A stretch of DNA of 64,000 nt from Dietzia sp. ANT_WB102 (GTDB taxonomy: Bacteria; Actinomycetota; Actinomycetes; Mycobacteriales; Mycobacteriaceae): contig NZ_VOBA01000002.1 of the NCBI RefSeq assembly GCF_008369165.1, positions 1 through 64,000 of the forward strand, read 5' to 3'. Numbering within the stretch: the first letter of the stretch is position 1; the number at the start of each line of letters is the position of its first letter. The position numbers and the translations under genes are program-made. A model generated the notes under the pieces. It worked only from the letters and a program-made list of their open reading frames with translations, was not told where the DNA came from and ran no database searches. This document shows, one piece after another, positions 62,267-64,000 of this stretch.

Positions 62267-63055
62267 TTAGACGTAACCGAGGGCCTCGCGGCCGTCGGCA
62301 GTGAGCCGGACCCAGCCCGCGGCGGCGGGGTCGTGAACCTCGGTAGCCGGTAGCTCGAGCCAACGTCGGCCGCGGGCGATGCGGCCCCGGATGTCGGCAG
62401 GCTCGGTGTTGAGGACGTCGGCGCACCACGCGATGCGCCGCTCGCCGGTGTGATGTTGCAGGAGCAGCAGTTCCAGGACGTCCGGGGCAAGTTCGCCCTC
62501 CGCGACTGCGGTGACGGTGCCGGTTGTCAGCTCGGGCGGGTTCTCAAGCCGCGATCCGGTGAGGTGATCGGCCGTCTCGTATCGCGGCAGGACGAGCGCG
62601 GTTGCACACCCCATCGCGACCGCGCAACCGATGATGACGGGCCAGTTGTCCAACACGCCGAAGAGGTTCCCGAGGAAGACCACGGTGAATATGGCGGGCC
62701 CCACGAGGGCGGGGTTGCGCCACCACCGGTGCCGCAGCGGCCCCATGCTCTCGATGGTGCCGGTGTGGCCCCGGACGCTCGCCCGGTGGGAAGCGATGAA
62801 GCCGCCGGTGATCGCGATCGCGGCCACGGCGAGAAAGCCGACGAGTGTCGTTGCCACGCCGCCGGGCACGAGGCCTGGGCTGGCGATCACGACGATCCCG
62901 ACTGCCACGAGCGCCCCCACGGCCACGCGGGTCCCCCCGGCCTGCTTTTCAGCCTGCCGTCGCAGTTCCCAGACCCGGGAGATTGTCGTCTCGGCGAGGC
63001 CCGCGGTCGGAGCACCGGTGGAGACGTCGGGGGAGGGGTCCGGTAACGGTGCCAT
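62267..63055 (-). CDS. Membrane protein with C-terminal winged-helix-like domain
   Basis: A 262-aa protein. Four hydrophobic segments (about 44-63, 67-86, 117-134 and 139-156) are followed by a soluble tail (170-262). That tail contains LELLLLQHHTGERRIAWCADVLN and a closing RRWLELPATEVH...RLTADGREALG pattern resembling a winged-helix. No family assigned. TACGGT (63062-63067) is 6 bases before ATG 63055 with no ribosome binding site, suggesting a leaderless transcript. It ends 1 base from guaA, convergently. Confidence 0.72.
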   Translation of the reverse strand: MAPLPDPSPDVSTGAPTAGLAETTISRVWELRRQAEKQAGGTRVAVGALVAVGIVVIASPGLVPGGVATTLVGFLAVAAIAITGGFIASHRASVRGHTGTIESMGPLRHRWWRNPALVGPAIFTVVFLGNLFGVLDNWPVIIGCAVAMGCATALVLPRYETADHLTGSRLENPPELTTGTVTAVAEGELAPDVLELLLLQHHTGERRIAWCADVLNTEPADIRGRIARGRRWLELPATEVHDPAAAGWVRLTADGREALGYV

Positions 63056-63133
63056 GGCCCGACCGTAACAACCGGCCGGGCCCGGGACACGGGACCGACC
63101 GGTTGTCCCGCCGTTCGGGCGGGAGGGGGCGTG

Positions 63134-63496
63134 TCAGCGGCGGACGACCATCATCAACCCGACGAGCACGGTTCCGATGAGTCCTGCGGCGAGCAGGACG
63201 GTCGGGGTGATCACTGGCGCACCGAGGATCGCCCACACGGCGACCGCTAGCGAGGCCACCCCGGCCACCGCGAGGACCGGGGATCCGGACCGCCGCCGCT
63301 CTACTACCTCGACTGCGGTGGCGTGGGTGGGTGCGGGCTCGGAGAAGACACCGAATCCCGGTGAATTGGGGTCGGAGAACCCGGCGCCGTAGGGCAGGGG
63401 CTCGTAGAGGGGTGGCTCAGTCTGTGTCGGGTGGTCGGGCGAGAAGCCCGCAGTGGGATTCTCGGGGCCGTCGGCGGGGTGTGTGTTCGTGCTCAT
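63134..63496 (-). CDS. Small two-helix membrane protein
   Basis: A 120-aa protein with a Pro-rich hydrophilic N-terminal 70 residues and two membrane helices (about 74-92 and 96-116) ending in VVRR. Its ATG overlaps the stop of the upstream gene (ATGA), so it is translationally coupled to the PspC-like gene. No known family. Confidence 0.7.
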   Translation of the reverse strand: MSTNTHPADGPENPTAGFSPDHPTQTEPPLYEPLPYGAGFSDPNSPGFGVFSEPAPTHATAVEVVERRRSGSPVLAVAGVASLAVAVWAILGAPVITPTVLLAAGLIGTVLVGLMMVVRR

Positions 63497-64000
63497 CGGA
63501 TGACCTTCACGTTTCCCATGTCGTTGGTGATGTCCAGGGTCAGGACCGGTCCATTGGTGTCGTCGGGGCGGTCGGGGCAGTCGACGGAGCCGATATCTGT
63601 TCGGCAGTCGGCCTCCACGACGAGCCCGTCGGGCAGCAGCACCCGCACATCACCGACCGCGTTCGTGATGCTGTAGTTGCGGTCGCGGTCCAGCTCGAGC
63701 CCTCGCATGTCGACGGTGATGTTGCCCAGTTCGTGAGTGATCGGCGTGTCGAGCTGGGCGGGGGAGGTGATCTCCACGCGCTGGTTGCCGATGTTCCCCC
63801 AGTCGCCCGGGGTGACCTGGACCAGCGAGGCGAGCAACACGAACCCGGCAAGCGGGCCGGCCACCACCAGGAGCCCGTGGCCGCGGCGGGTGACGGCGCC
63901 GACGAGAAGGCCGCTGGCCACCACCGCAAGGGCGATCGCGGTGATCCGTGTGGCGTCGAGCCAGGTGACCCCGCCCAAGGTGGACAGGCCCGTGGCGACC
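63493..64000 (-). CDS. Partial membrane protein with a LiaF/PspC-type C-terminal domain
   Basis: The visible 169 residues form the C-terminal part of a gene whose start is beyond the right edge. The frame stays open to the end of the window. Two membrane helices are followed by an exported beta-rich domain: ITHELGNITVDMRGLEL, ITNAVGDVRVLLPDGL and DIGSVDCP. These repeating G-D/N-I/V turns are typical of the C-terminal domain of PspC/LiaF-like stress proteins, whose PspC part would lie upstream. An apparent internal TTG start at 63978 is unlikely to be the real start. Confidence 0.75.
   Translation of the reverse strand, partial: VATGLSTLGGVTWLDATRITAIALAVVASGLLVGAVTRRGHGLLVVAGPLAGFVLLASLVQVTPGDWGNIGNQRVEITSPAQLDTPITHELGNITVDMRGLELDRDRNYSITNAVGDVRVLLPDGLVVEADCRTDIGSVDCPDRPDDTNGPVLTLDITNDMGNVKVIR

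Noticed and set aside
63493..63978. Complete 161-aa gene starting at TTG 63978
   Set aside because: The frame stays open to the window edge, and the preceding residues (STLGGVTWLD) look like the interior of a membrane protein, so it is treated as partial.

Overview
This is a high-GC actinobacterial chromosome segment, and its gene content points to a mycolic-acid-containing member of the Mycobacteriales. The supporting markers are AccD3 next to EchA6, SepH, a secreted Rpf, the SigD/RsdA pair, a GroEL1 with a histidine-rich tail, ChoD, and paired wax ester synthase/DGAT proteins. Gene order closely follows two separate Mycobacterium tuberculosis neighbourhoods as I recall them: roughly Rv0859 to Rv0905 for the left half and Rv3443c down to Rv3396c for the right half. 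They appear joined near a tRNA-Arg gene at about 35.7 kb. A Dietzia-like or Rhodococcus-like organism is plausible, but the genus cannot be proven from the window alone.

Left part (1-14.7 kb): 5S rRNA and its terminator, convergent malQ, the fadA-fadB beta-oxidation pair, a PatB/MalY-type aminotransferase, a lone uroporphyrinogen-III-synthase-like protein, and a minus-strand group with XPB helicase and a helicase-associated partner. Then comes a secreted resuscitation-promoting factor whose leader carries a clear c-di-AMP (ydaO/yuaA) riboswitch, with an MtrA-like direct repeat further upstream.

Middle (14.7-35.7 kb): small membrane proteins, a cold-shock protein, an MFS transporter, a glutamine-cyclotransferase-like lipoprotein, a purine permease, a SpoU methyltransferase, sepH, divergent serC/pdxH (serine and vitamin B6), gltA with an FKBP, prpE, divergent accD3/echA6, a decayed VWA-domain gene, and a DUF485-actP acetate permease operon preceded by two CRP/GlxR-like sites.

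Right part (35.7-64 kb): tRNA-Arg, rplM-rpsI, glmM, glmS, nnrDE, alr, a tightly overlapping hydrolase-tsaE-tsaB-rimI-tsaD string, groS-groL1 under CIRCE, sigD-rsdA, guaB-guaB3, choD, two tandem WS/DGAT genes, guaA, and membrane proteins ending in a gene cut by the window edge.

Most genes are core housekeeping: cell-wall precursors (glmM, glmS, alr), GMP synthesis (guaB, guaA), t6A tRNA modification (tsaBDE), chaperones and lipid metabolism. I found no phage, insertion sequence, CRISPR array or obvious defence system. The most informative signals are regulatory: the riboswitch, the MtrA-like and CRP-like sites, CIRCE, an inter-cistronic hairpin in groSL, and a recurring TAnnnT element 6-8 nt before start codons that suggests many leaderless transcripts.
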